From Lewinellaceae bacterium (GTDB lineage Bacteria > Bacteroidota > Bacteroidia > Chitinophagales > Saprospiraceae), in NCBI GenBank assembly GCA_020636135.1, contig JACJYK010000001.1, forward strand, positions 62,001 through 126,000: a stretch of DNA of 64,000 nucleotides, in the 5' to 3' direction. The position numbers were made by a program, and so were the translations under genes. A model generated the notes under the pieces. That model worked only from the letters and a program-made list of their open reading frames with translations, searched no databases and was not told the DNA's origin. Positions 18,430 to 26,256 of this stretch are shown here, one piece after another. How positions within the stretch are numbered: the first letter of the stretch is position 1; every line of letters begins with the position of its first letter.

Positions 18430-19020
18430 AAGGGTGCTGTACCTACGGCACAGGTTGATTTATTGCTAATAATTGCTACCGGGGTAGAGTCCCTAACGGG
18501 ATTGAAAGCATATTCTAATACCGCGCCTCTTCGGATCCAATTGGAATCTCTCCCCGGTCCCCTTGGGACCCCATCCCGATAGAACCAAATGATATGCATT
18601 CCCAACGTGCCGTAGGTACGGAATATAAATATCCGGATTCCATGTCACCCCGGTCCCATCGGGAACCCATCCCGGTAGCGAAGAATTCAACGGCATTTCC
18701 ACCGTGCCTTAGGTACGAAATGTAAATATCCCGATTCCATTTCACCCTGGTCCCCTCGGGATCCCATCCCGGTTGAACCAAATGGCATGCATCCCCACCG
18801 TGCCTTAGGTACGGAATGTAAATATCCGGGTTCCATGTCACCCCTCGGTCCCATCGGGACCCCATCCCGGTAGCGAAGAATTTATTAGCATTCCCACCGT
18901 GCCTTAGGTATGGAATATAAATATCCGGGTTCCAAGTCATCCCCGGTCCCATCGGGACCCCATCCCGGTAGCCAAGAATTCAATGGCATTGAACCCGTGC
19001 CGTAGGTACGGAATATAAAA
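18430..19020 (+). repeat. Transposase 3' flank plus REP-like array 2 (five units)
   Basis: After the transposase stop, 18432-18560 repeats the flank seen at 16935-17070. It holds the hairpin elements in inverted orientation: CTGTACCTACGGCAC is the reverse complement of the repeat hairpin (one change), and CTACCGGGG mirrors CCCCGGTAG. Five direct units follow, with hairpin 1 at about 18605, 18702, 18798, 18897 and 18995, the same ~97-99 nt period as array 1. The last unit ends abruptly at about 19015 (GAATATAAAAGG), the right edge of the module. Confidence 0.85.
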
Positions 19021-19054
19021 GGATCTATCGGGAACACCCCCCGGTAATGTCGTA

Positions 19055-20755
19055 TCAATATTGCATTAGGAGCTGGGCGATTTCCGGGCGCGTTCGTTGC
19101 AGATAATCATAATCCAGCTTCAATCCTAACGGACCCAAGGTTTCCTGGAAATAATCGTAGCCTGCGCGGGCGTCTTCAAAGGGCCCGGAAACCACCTCCA
19201 GTGGGGTTAACCCATCACGGCTACGTATCGATCGGTTGGCGCCATGGTCCAATAACGCCTTCACCAATTCCGGCCTGCAAAAATAGGCGGCGGCATGGAG
19301 TGGGGTAGAACCTCCTTTATCCTGAAAATTGACATCAGCCCCTCCTTCCATTAACGCTAGCGCAATCTCCGTACGGCCAAATACAATCGCGGTCATCAAC
19401 GGATTGGACCCGCTGGCTGGGTCTGGAACGTCCAGATCGACACCATTGGCAATCGATTGTTCTACCGCAGCCAGGTCATTCCGGATGGCCGCTTCATGAA
19501 GATTTGTACCGGAAGGCGAGATTGGAGAGGATAATTCTATCGTAGGGTCGTTATTTTTTGTGCCGATATAACCTGAAAGGATCAATGCCGCCACCAGTAT
19601 CAGCCAGTCCAACCGACTGGGCAAAATGCGCGGCACATTTTCCCTGATCACGAGGACCAGACCATGCGAAATCACGAAGGTCAACACCGTCAGCGAAAGA
19701 TATTTGATCACGACCGGTATATGCACCGGGACCAGAAGCATAGCAATGATCCCCAGCACGATCATATGAATGAGATAAACATAATAAGAGTTCGGGTTGA
19801 TGCGATCAAGGACCTTGATTGGTTTGTCAAGGGACCGCTGGAAGCTGTAAATGAAAAGGTATAGAAAACTCAACATGGAGATCAGCGATGTGCCGTAATA
19901 GACGATGCGGTCTCCTAATGCAGAAATAAAAAAGTGGGTCTGAGTAGGATTGACCAGGTTATTGAAAAGGTTAAGTGCGAATATCGTGTAAGCTGCAAGT
20001 GCAATTCCCAAGGCAATATTGGAACCAATAAACAGTGTGAAATTCCCTTTTTCTCCTGCAAACACATTTTTTGCATGGCATAAAGACCCCAGCAGAAACA
20101 CCAGGAAATAGGACAACAAGCGTTCGTGCTGGAAGTCAGCAATCGCCGAGTGCGTCCAGCCGGTAAGACCTGCTTGTGCGATGAACACGCTGGAAACCAA
20201 CCCGGTAAGAAAGGTAAACCCCAAAGCCACCGGAAAGGAAATCTTTATTTTAATTAATCCAATTTTGAAGATCGCGAGATACAAAATTTGAAATAAAAAC
20301 AATATGGGTAAAAACCACAACCAACTTTGGGTGGGATTATGTGGAAAATAATAGGGGTCACCACCTTTTAACCGGAAAATATGGAAATAAGTGAACCACG
20401 GTTCCTGAGGCAGGCCCCGCGAATACAAATAGATAATTTTGTAGGCGGGAATAAGAAGAAATACCGCAACAATCCAGGGGATGAAAATCCTGTGAAACTT
20501 GGATAATATAAATTGCCAGCTTGTCTTATGGGATAATGATGCAGGTGCAAAATAACCTGAGATAAAGAATATGGTGAACATCACAAATAAATCCAGATAT
20601 AATCGCACCAGAGCTATACTATTAAGTTTAGTGGGATCGCTAACAATCCAGAAATTGTCGAATCCTGCTTCATAGGTCATGCCCGCATGCGTGAGCACGA
20701 CAAGCAATATCATAAAGGTGCGGAGGTGGTCCAGAAAATAGATGCGTTTGTTCAT
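19055..20755 (-). CDS. Acyltransferase-3 membrane protein fused to ankyrin repeats
   Basis: Start chosen at ATG 20755 (MNKRIYFLDHLRTFMILLVV), where the acyltransferase-3 family begins; the frame extends to 20881 but those 42 residues are not family-like. About 430 residues form an integral-membrane O-acyltransferase (LDHLRTFMILLVVLTHAG, then a ten-helix pattern with RIFIPWIVAVFLL). A membrane helix (~425-445) leads into a C-terminal domain of ~115 residues with ankyrin repeats: NLHEAAIRNDLAAVEQSIANG, GSNPLMTAIVFGRTEIALAL, GSTPLHAAAYFCRPELVKAL and DGLTPLEVV. Such enzymes transfer acyl groups to surface or periplasmic glycans or peptides; the ankyrin part probably binds a protein. This combination is uncommon. 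Confidence 0.85.
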   Translation of the reverse strand: MNKRIYFLDHLRTFMILLVVLTHAGMTYEAGFDNFWIVSDPTKLNSIALVRLYLDLFVMFTIFFISGYFAPASLSHKTSWQFILSKFHRIFIPWIVAVFLLIPAYKIIYLYSRGLPQEPWFTYFHIFRLKGGDPYYFPHNPTQSWLWFLPILFLFQILYLAIFKIGLIKIKISFPVALGFTFLTGLVSSVFIAQAGLTGWTHSAIADFQHERLLSYFLVFLLGSLCHAKNVFAGEKGNFTLFIGSNIALGIALAAYTIFALNLFNNLVNPTQTHFFISALGDRIVYYGTSLISMLSFLYLFIYSFQRSLDKPIKVLDRINPNSYYVYLIHMIVLGIIAMLLVPVHIPVVIKYLSLTVLTFVISHGLVLVIRENVPRILPSRLDWLILVAALILSGYIGTKNNDPTIELSSPISPSGTNLHEAAIRNDLAAVEQSIANGVDLDVPDPASGSNPLMTAIVFGRTEIALALMEGGADVNFQDKGGSTPLHAAAYFCRPELVKALLDHGANRSIRSRDGLTPLEVVSGPFEDARAGYDYFQETLGPLGLKLDYDYLQRTRPEIAQLLMQY

Positions 20756-21187
20756 GATCTGATAGTTTCCATATGAAGATGCAATAAGCATATTCGCCGG
20801 GATCAATCTTAAATATTCGGTATGAAGCTTCGATGAGAGGTGAGCAATACACTTTGAAGGTACAAAAAATTGAACTATCATGAAAATGCTAAAGCCGGCG
20901 ATGACAGAATGGTAGACGTATTTCCGGGATCCTAAAGGTCAGGATCCCTGGAAATATCGGTTTATTCCGTAATTAATTCCATCATTTCCTGTAGTAGTAG
21001 TGCATTTCTCGGATCAGCAATTTAGGCCAGGTGACTGATTGTTGGATTGAGCTTGACCTTCTTCAATACCTGATGATGAAAAAGATTGAATTTCTGGTTT
21101 CGAAGTACCGGCTGAACCGGTTTGACGCAGAAGGTAATTAGGTAAATTTGGGTTATATTTATCAGGCAATATCTGACAAATAATCCA
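20756..21187. other. Divergent intergenic region, no gene seen
   Basis: This 432-nt stretch separates the acyltransferase-ankyrin gene (minus) from the AraC regulator (plus), so it should carry both promoters. The only open frames are the upstream extension of the acyltransferase frame and a 62-residue minus-strand frame with no recognisable features. The AT-rich part at 21140-21187 is the probable AraC-gene promoter, but I cannot point to clear -33/-7 elements. Confidence 0.4.
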
Positions 21188-22051
21188 ATGATTAATCTGT
21201 ATTCATTCATTCGTGATGCGAAATACTACAAAAAGCTGATCATCGACGATTTGCTTTTTGTAGAGTATAAATGCCTGGTGGAGGAAACAAAAGCCGGCAT
21301 CTGGTCGGAGGTCAATTATTTTGTATTTGTGACCAGCGGCAAGAAGATGTGGAAAAGCATGCATAATGATTATGTGGTTCAGACGGGCGACTCCTTATTT
21401 GTTAAAAAGGGAGCAAATCTTGTGCATCAATATTTTGATGAAGATTATTGCGCCTTAATGGTTTTTATATCCGATGATTTTATCTGCAAATTCATGTCCC
21501 GGTTTACCACCATTATGCAGAAGAATCCTGATGGTTCCAACCGTACGGATTCCGTAATTCGTATTCTCATGGATGAATTTCTGGCCGGTTATGTCCATTC
21601 CATGGCTTCTTTTTTTGGTACGGATACCGTCCCTAACAAAAACCTCCTGGTCCATAAGTTTGAAGAACTGCTGCTCAATATCTTCACCAGACCACTACAC
21701 CGGACGGTAGCCGGGTACCTCAACTCACTGAATAGCAGCCAGAATGCACAGGTTGAGCAAATAATGGAGGATAATTTCAGTTACCGGCTGAATCTGGAAG
21801 AATTTGCGAAGCTCTGCAATATGAGCCTCAGCTCTTTTAAAAGGACTTTTACGGGCATATACAAGACATCGCCGGGAAAATGGCTCTCGGAAAAACGACT
21901 CGATTTTGCTTCCCACCTGTTGACTACATCGGATAAAAGCATCAATCAGATCGCATTTGACAGTGGGTTTGAAGATGCCTCCAGCTTTATCCGTGCCTTT
22001 AAACAGAAGTTTGCTTCTACCCCTTTGCAGTACCGTAATTCCCCGGCCTGA
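21188..22051 (+). CDS. AraC-family transcriptional regulator
   Basis: A 287-residue regulator with an N-terminal cupin-like ligand domain (~15-130, including TGDSLFVKKGANLVHQYF) and a C-terminal double helix-turn-helix (~190-285). The latter shows NLEEFAKLCNMSLSSFKRTF for the first motif and INQIAFDSGFEDASSFIRAF, then FASTPLQYR, for the second, the classic AraC/XylS signature. It lies 150 nt upstream of and in the same direction as the OsmC/methyltransferase genes and may regulate them, but no direct evidence of a binding site for it is visible. Its ligand is unknown. Confidence 0.9.
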   Translation: MINLYSFIRDAKYYKKLIIDDLLFVEYKCLVEETKAGIWSEVNYFVFVTSGKKMWKSMHNDYVVQTGDSLFVKKGANLVHQYFDEDYCALMVFISDDFICKFMSRFTTIMQKNPDGSNRTDSVIRILMDEFLAGYVHSMASFFGTDTVPNKNLLVHKFEELLLNIFTRPLHRTVAGYLNSLNSSQNAQVEQIMEDNFSYRLNLEEFAKLCNMSLSSFKRTFTGIYKTSPGKWLSEKRLDFASHLLTTSDKSINQIAFDSGFEDASSFIRAFKQKFASTPLQYRNSPA

Positions 22052-22158
22052 TCCTCATTCAGACCATTTTCCGGTAGAAAAGTATAGTTAATTACCCATT
22101 GAACTGATTTGCAGATTATGTGAACTGATCGGCCTATCCGCTGGCCTGCATCCGCCTA

Positions 22159-22186
22159 TAGATTTGTGTCATAATTGATCACAAAC
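22159..22186 (+). promoter_or_regulatory. osmC promoter -7 element with overlapping inverted repeat
   Basis: TAGATTTG at 22159-22166 matches the Bacteroidota -7 consensus TAnnTTTG and lies 35 nt before the OsmC start codon. It runs directly into an imperfect inverted repeat, TTTGTGTCA-TAAT-TGATCACAAA (22163-22186, one unpaired base), positioned over the expected transcription start. That is a typical place for a repressor site. No matching -33 element was found. Confidence 0.5.
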
Positions 22187-22200
22187 TAAAAACAATCATC

Positions 22201-22755
22201 ATGGAAACTAAGACAAAAACAATCAACGGATTCAATGCAGAAGCCATTGAAAAGACAGTAGCAGCTATCGTGGAGAACCCCAAAATTGCTGCATTTGAAT
22301 TGCGGGCAACCAACACCTGGATCTCCGGTGGTCACAACCGCAGTTTTGTTCAGGGCTTTTATGGCGGATGCCAGGAAGATACGACCAGGAAAACTCCTTT
22401 TGTATACGACAACGACGAACCACCCATTCTGTTGGGTGAAAACAAAGGTGCCAATCCGGCAGAGGTCGTATTACACGGCTTGCTGGGATGTATGACAACC
22501 TCTATGACCCTGCTGGCAGCAGCACAGGGCATTAAAATCGAAGGTGTCTCCTCCCGCGTGGAAGGTGATGTGGATATCCAGGGCTTTTTAGGGTTGAATC
22601 CAAATGCGGGTAAAGGGTTTAAGCAAATCCGGGTAAGCTTTGAGATTCAGGGTGCTTCTCCGGAAGATAAGCAGCAATTGATTGCGCTGGCAAAACAATC
22701 CCCGATTTTCAACACGCTCATTAATCCAATTGATGTGGCTGTAGATGTACAGTAA
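22201..22755 (+). CDS. OsmC-family protein (peroxiredoxin-like)
   Basis: A 184-residue cytoplasmic protein of the OsmC/Ohr superfamily. The central helix with the reactive cysteine is visible in EVVLHGLLGCMTTSMTLLAA (~residues 89-108), followed by GIKIEGVSSRVEGDVDIQG and the strand KQIRVSFEIQG, with the C-terminal helix FNTLINPIDV. OsmC and Ohr reduce organic hydroperoxides with a Cys pair; only the helix cysteine is in the expected place here, and other cysteines lie near residue 56, so peroxidase activity is uncertain. It likely forms a transcription unit with the methyltransferase gene 61 nt downstream. Confidence 0.88.
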   Translation: METKTKTINGFNAEAIEKTVAAIVENPKIAAFELRATNTWISGGHNRSFVQGFYGGCQEDTTRKTPFVYDNDEPPILLGENKGANPAEVVLHGLLGCMTTSMTLLAAAQGIKIEGVSSRVEGDVDIQGFLGLNPNAGKGFKQIRVSFEIQGASPEDKQQLIALAKQSPIFNTLINPIDVAVDVQ

Positions 22756-22816
22756 AACACGACCCTCCACATCTTATTTCAAAAAAATTAATCATCATTT
22801 CACAAATCATCAAATC

Positions 22817-23665
22817 ATGAATACGCAACAATTAGAAATACGCAATAAACAACTCGCATCCTGGAATACATTCTCTCCCGGATGGGCAAAATGGGACAAC
22901 TTTACCATGCGCTTTCTTGAAACACAAGCGGAACAGATCATTTCTCATCTGGATCTCCGCACGGATGACCATGTTCTGGATATCGCGACGGGCACCGGTG
23001 AACCGGGCTTGACCATCGCATCCCTAGTGAACAAGGGTACAGTCACTGCAGTAGACCTATCGGATGGAATGCTGCAGATAGCCAGAGAAAAAGCGACTAT
23101 CCTGGAACTCAATAATTTCCGTGCGATTCAAGCCGATGCCTGCGAATTGCCCTTTGAGGATGGCGCTTACGATGCCATCTCATGCCGGCTGGGTTTCATG
23201 TTCTTCCCGGATATGGAACTTGCCGCCAGGGAGTTGCTCCGGGTGCTCAAGCCGGGCGGGAAAATTGTAACGACAGTTTGGCAAGGTCCGGTAGACAATC
23301 CCTGGGTAACCATTGTCATGCGCGCCATCAAAAAATATTTGGAGGTGCCGGCTGCTGCTCCCGGTAGTCCCGGAATATTTCGCTGCGCTCAGCCGGGAGT
23401 CCTTACCGACCTGTTTGCTTCTTTGGATTGTTCTGAAATCCGGGAAATCGAAATTGCCGGCAAGATGGCCTGTAGTTCCGTAGATGAATACTGGAATTTC
23501 ATGAACGATGTGGTTCCGCCGGTTGTGTCAGCTCTAAAAGTGGTCGACCCGGAAATCCGTAATAAGATCCGTCAGGAAGTACAGCACCTTTTAGGAACGG
23601 ATTCGAATGTAAACCAGAAAATTCCTTTCGGGGCGCGGTTGATAACCATCAAAAAACCAGCTTAA
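22817..23665 (+). CDS. Class I SAM-dependent methyltransferase (UbiE/Methyltransf_11-like)
   Basis: Start set at ATG 22817 (MNTQQLEIRNKQLASWN); the frame also contains an ATG at 22745 overlapping the OsmC gene, but its 24 extra residues are not family-like. The protein is about 282 residues. SAM-binding motif I is VLDIATGTGEPGLTIA, motif II/acidic loop VTAVDLSDGML, motif III QADACELPFEDGAYDAISCR, and the post-motif RVLKPGGKIVTTVW. The sequence resembles UbiE-type small-molecule methyltransferases; a quinone role cannot be inferred because no quinone genes are nearby. A terminator follows at 23687. Confidence 0.88.
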   Translation: MNTQQLEIRNKQLASWNTFSPGWAKWDNFTMRFLETQAEQIISHLDLRTDDHVLDIATGTGEPGLTIASLVNKGTVTAVDLSDGMLQIAREKATILELNNFRAIQADACELPFEDGAYDAISCRLGFMFFPDMELAARELLRVLKPGGKIVTTVWQGPVDNPWVTIVMRAIKKYLEVPAAAPGSPGIFRCAQPGVLTDLFASLDCSEIREIEIAGKMACSSVDEYWNFMNDVVPPVVSALKVVDPEIRNKIRQEVQHLLGTDSNVNQKIPFGARLITIKKPA

Positions 23666-23686
23666 GGTCTATCATCCGAAATACGG

Positions 23687-23720
23687 AACCCGGTTCTCAC
23701 AGGACCGGGTTTCTTGTTTT
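23687..23720 (+). terminator. Rho-independent terminator after the osmC-methyltransferase unit
   Basis: Perfect 8-bp stem AACCCGGT / ACCGGGTT (23687-23694 and 23704-23711) with a 9-nt loop and a T-rich tail (TCTTGTTTT), 22 nt after the methyltransferase stop. Confidence 0.8.
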
Positions 23721-23815
23721 AACCCAATTTATTCATTTGGAATTCAAACCGTAACAGATTTTTCTAATGAATAAATGGGTCTATCCATTATTACCGTACT
23801 CCTTATGCAAAATCA

Positions 23816-25045
23816 TCATTTAAATCCCAGCGCTTCACAATAACCTTTGTTTGGGTAACAGTTTTCAAATTTGCTATTCTCCACAAACTGGTCCAGTACG
23901 GCTTTAATCGCTTCAGCCTGGATGCCGGGCAGGCTGTCCTTCAGCATCCTGATCTGGCCGTAGGTCTGGCGATCACTCTCGGCATAAGCGACAAAATGTT
24001 CATACCCTTCCGGCTGATTAAAATTCATCGGTCCCCGGGTATTGTTCATTTTTTTGTAGGGCCAGAAAGTCCAGTGGATGGCATTGGCATCCAGTAATTC
24101 ACGGAAAGCCTTCACCCATTCGTCATCGTTCTCGCCACTCTCTCCCATCAGGATGGGCACCTGATATTTCTCCCGGAAATCGATGTATTCCTGGATTTGT
24201 TTTTGCTCTGGAGGCATCCAGTATTTGTGAAAAGTGTAAGCCAGATTACTGTCGAATGGTTCCGAGAAAACGGAAAAGTCTGTCTCCCACACGGCGCCAC
24301 CCAGAAAGACTATGTGATAGGGGTCCACTTCGCGAATAGCAGCAGTAATACGTCGGTAGAGCGGCTCGAGATAAGGCTTCAGGCTGTCATCGGCAAAATA
24401 ATGGGGTATGGGCTCATTGAGCAGGTTGTATCCGATAACGGCAGAATTGCTGGCATACCGGCGGGCAATGTCCTTCCACAGGTCACAGACCTCATGCTGC
24501 ATCCCGGTGTCAACCATCAGCCACGGATAACCATCACTGTCATCGATGTTATCGCCGGTTTGTCCACCCGGTGCGGCATGCATGTCCAGCAGGACGTAGA
24601 TGCCGTATTTGCCACACCATTCAATGGCGCGATCCAGGTATGCATAGCCCTGGATGTCGCGGCCGAGGAAATCATCATGGGTAAGCAACCGGTAGTCAAA
24701 GGGGAGGCGTACCACATTAGCTCCTTCCTCCGCAAGCCACCGGATATCGGGTTCGGTGATGTAATGATCGAGATAGCTGTCCCAAAAGTCCGTTGTGGCG
24801 CTGTTCCCGATCAGCTCCCGGATAGCCTGATCAATCTTGCGGGGCGCGCTGCATTTACTTAATTTGAACATGTAGCCCTCCGGCAGAAGCCAATTTCCCA
24901 GGTTGACACCTTTAAGGTGTAAAACCTCTCCATTGGGTGCATATATTTCTTTGCCCTTCACGTAGGCAAAATCAGGGGGCGTCTGTTGGTTGCATGCTAC
25001 TAAAAGGCCCACCAAACTGACGAAAAGGTATATTGCTGACTTCAT
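23816..25045 (-). CDS. Glycoside hydrolase family 5 lipoprotein (cellulase-like)
   Basis: Exported lipoprotein of 409 residues; lipobox LLVAC with Cys18. A GH5 TIM barrel: LHLKGVNLGNWLLPEG (43-58) is the exo-glucanase-like start, VVRLPFDYR, DMHAAPGGQTGDN (154-166), acid/base Glu211 in NLLNEP, and nucleophile Glu302 in ILMGESGEND. Both catalytic glutamates are present. The pattern resembles the GH5 groups acting on beta-glucans or glucosylated substrates; exact specificity is not readable. It is part of a same-strand group with an unknown secreted protein, a GH92 and a GH18, and is 46 nt downstream of the unknown one. Confidence 0.9.
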   Translation of the reverse strand: MKSAIYLFVSLVGLLVACNQQTPPDFAYVKGKEIYAPNGEVLHLKGVNLGNWLLPEGYMFKLSKCSAPRKIDQAIRELIGNSATTDFWDSYLDHYITEPDIRWLAEEGANVVRLPFDYRLLTHDDFLGRDIQGYAYLDRAIEWCGKYGIYVLLDMHAAPGGQTGDNIDDSDGYPWLMVDTGMQHEVCDLWKDIARRYASNSAVIGYNLLNEPIPHYFADDSLKPYLEPLYRRITAAIREVDPYHIVFLGGAVWETDFSVFSEPFDSNLAYTFHKYWMPPEQKQIQEYIDFREKYQVPILMGESGENDDEWVKAFRELLDANAIHWTFWPYKKMNNTRGPMNFNQPEGYEHFVAYAESDRQTYGQIRMLKDSLPGIQAEAIKAVLDQFVENSKFENCYPNKGYCEALGFK

Positions 25046-25091
25046 AACCGTAAGTTAGGAAGATTTGACTGACGCTGGCTCATAGCAAGGC

Positions 25092-25991
25092 TTACTGGAC
25101 CAGTTGACGTAGCAGATCTTCAATATTTCCCGGTGTCGACATGATTTTGGTAAAGGTCCCCATCGTCAGATCGGGAAATGAAAGTGCAATGCGATACCGG
25201 CCATGCAGCATATGTACTTCATTATTCATGACCAGCAATTCATAAGGCAGAAATGCGGTATGTTTTGGCGTGCTGATATCGATCACGGGCATGAAGGTTG
25301 CTTCTCCATCATCTCCGGAAAGTGCAAATCCATACAACGTCAGGTTTTTCCCGGAAATAGTGACTTTATAAACCAGTTTTACATTGGGAACACCACTATT
25401 GATGGATGCTTCTATTTTATTGATGGCTTCCTGATAACTGCCAAAAGATTTCAGCATTTCCGTATCGTCGAAATAAGGCATACCCATCATGTAGCGGTAT
25501 TTCTGTAACTGGGCAGCAGTCATTCCTTTTTTGGAACCAAATTCTGTCCCCAGGAAAGGTCCGGCAGTTCCCAGGGCGGCTTTGATCTTACCGTCAAAAG
25601 CGCGGTAGTCCGCAGCCACTTTTTCGTAATCCCCCCGGAAATAAGCATTGCCCCAGTACGCGGGGTTGGTATAAGTAACCTTGGAAATGCTGCCTTCACG
25701 GGTAATCGCAACGCGTAATGCAGCAGCGAAACCGGTCAATCCGCCCACGGTACGTACTGCATTTTGCAACTCCGGCGAGGTGACGACCAGCACCCACCGG
25801 TTGTTGTCGCTGGCAGGCTGATACTGTCCGGCGACCGTAATCCCATTCGCTTCCAGGTTGGACTTAATCGTGGACTTCAGAGCTGCGACCGGTTCACTGG
25901 ATTCTAATCCCAGTATGTAGGGCTTCATATTTTGTGCAGAAAGCAGGGTCATGGTTAGCAGGAGCATCGTGATCAGTCCCAATGATTTCAT
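25092..25991 (-). CDS. Secreted protein of unknown function
   Basis: A 299-residue protein with a clean signal peptide (MKSLGLITMLLLTMTLLSAQ). I do not recognise the family with confidence. The N-terminal ~100 residues (YILGLESSEPVAALKSTI, then GITVAGQYQPASDNNRWVLVV) look like a DUF302-type alpha/beta domain; the rest contains GNAYFRGDYEKVAADYRAF and ends in a short helical tail. No lipobox, sorting domain or catalytic motif is seen. It sits directly upstream (46 nt) of the GH5 gene on the same strand and is probably cotranscribed, so a link to glycan use is possible but unproven. Confidence 0.65.
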   Translation of the reverse strand: MKSLGLITMLLLTMTLLSAQNMKPYILGLESSEPVAALKSTIKSNLEANGITVAGQYQPASDNNRWVLVVTSPELQNAVRTVGGLTGFAAALRVAITREGSISKVTYTNPAYWGNAYFRGDYEKVAADYRAFDGKIKAALGTAGPFLGTEFGSKKGMTAAQLQKYRYMMGMPYFDDTEMLKSFGSYQEAINKIEASINSGVPNVKLVYKVTISGKNLTLYGFALSGDDGEATFMPVIDISTPKHTAFLPYELLVMNNEVHMLHGRYRIALSFPDLTMGTFTKIMSTPGNIEDLLRQLVQ

Positions 25992-26213
25992 GGTACTCGT
26001 TTTAGAAGTTCAAAAAGGACTTGGTATGCTAAGACTTACTAATGAAGCTATCCGGTCTTGCCGGATAAAATGTCAACCCATCAACCGGATTGCATTGAGG
26101 TCCAAAATTAGCTACTCTGGCATCTTATCCGGTTTACGGAGGTCATACCATCAAATGATGTAGATCGGAATAAGCAAGTGGCCCAAAGTAATTGGCCGTG
26201 CAACAATTGTGTT

Positions 26214-26253
26214 AGGTTGAGCGAAGTCGAATGTCAGGTTGAGCGAAGTCGAA
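26214..26253 (+). repeat. Direct repeat of AGGTTGAGCGAAGTCGAA
   Basis: Two exact 18-nt copies (26214-26231 and 26236-26253) separated by 4 nt, immediately after the GH92 stop codon on that gene's downstream side. It is not a terminator-like structure with a T-run. It resembles a short dispersed repeat element; no further copies were seen in this window. Confidence 0.6.
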
Positions 26254-26256
26254 ACC

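Noticed and set aside
17001..18952. Minus-strand frames across the repeat arrays encoding repeated WNPDIYIPYL-type sequence (for example 17023-17466 and 18515-18952)
   Set aside because: They exist only because the DNA repeat period of about 99 nt is a multiple of three; they follow the hairpin arrays, lack a start context and have no family similarity beyond the repeats.
16903..19020. CRISPR array at the repeats
   Set aside because: Units are contiguous ~99-nt imperfect copies without unique spacers, and no cas genes are present.
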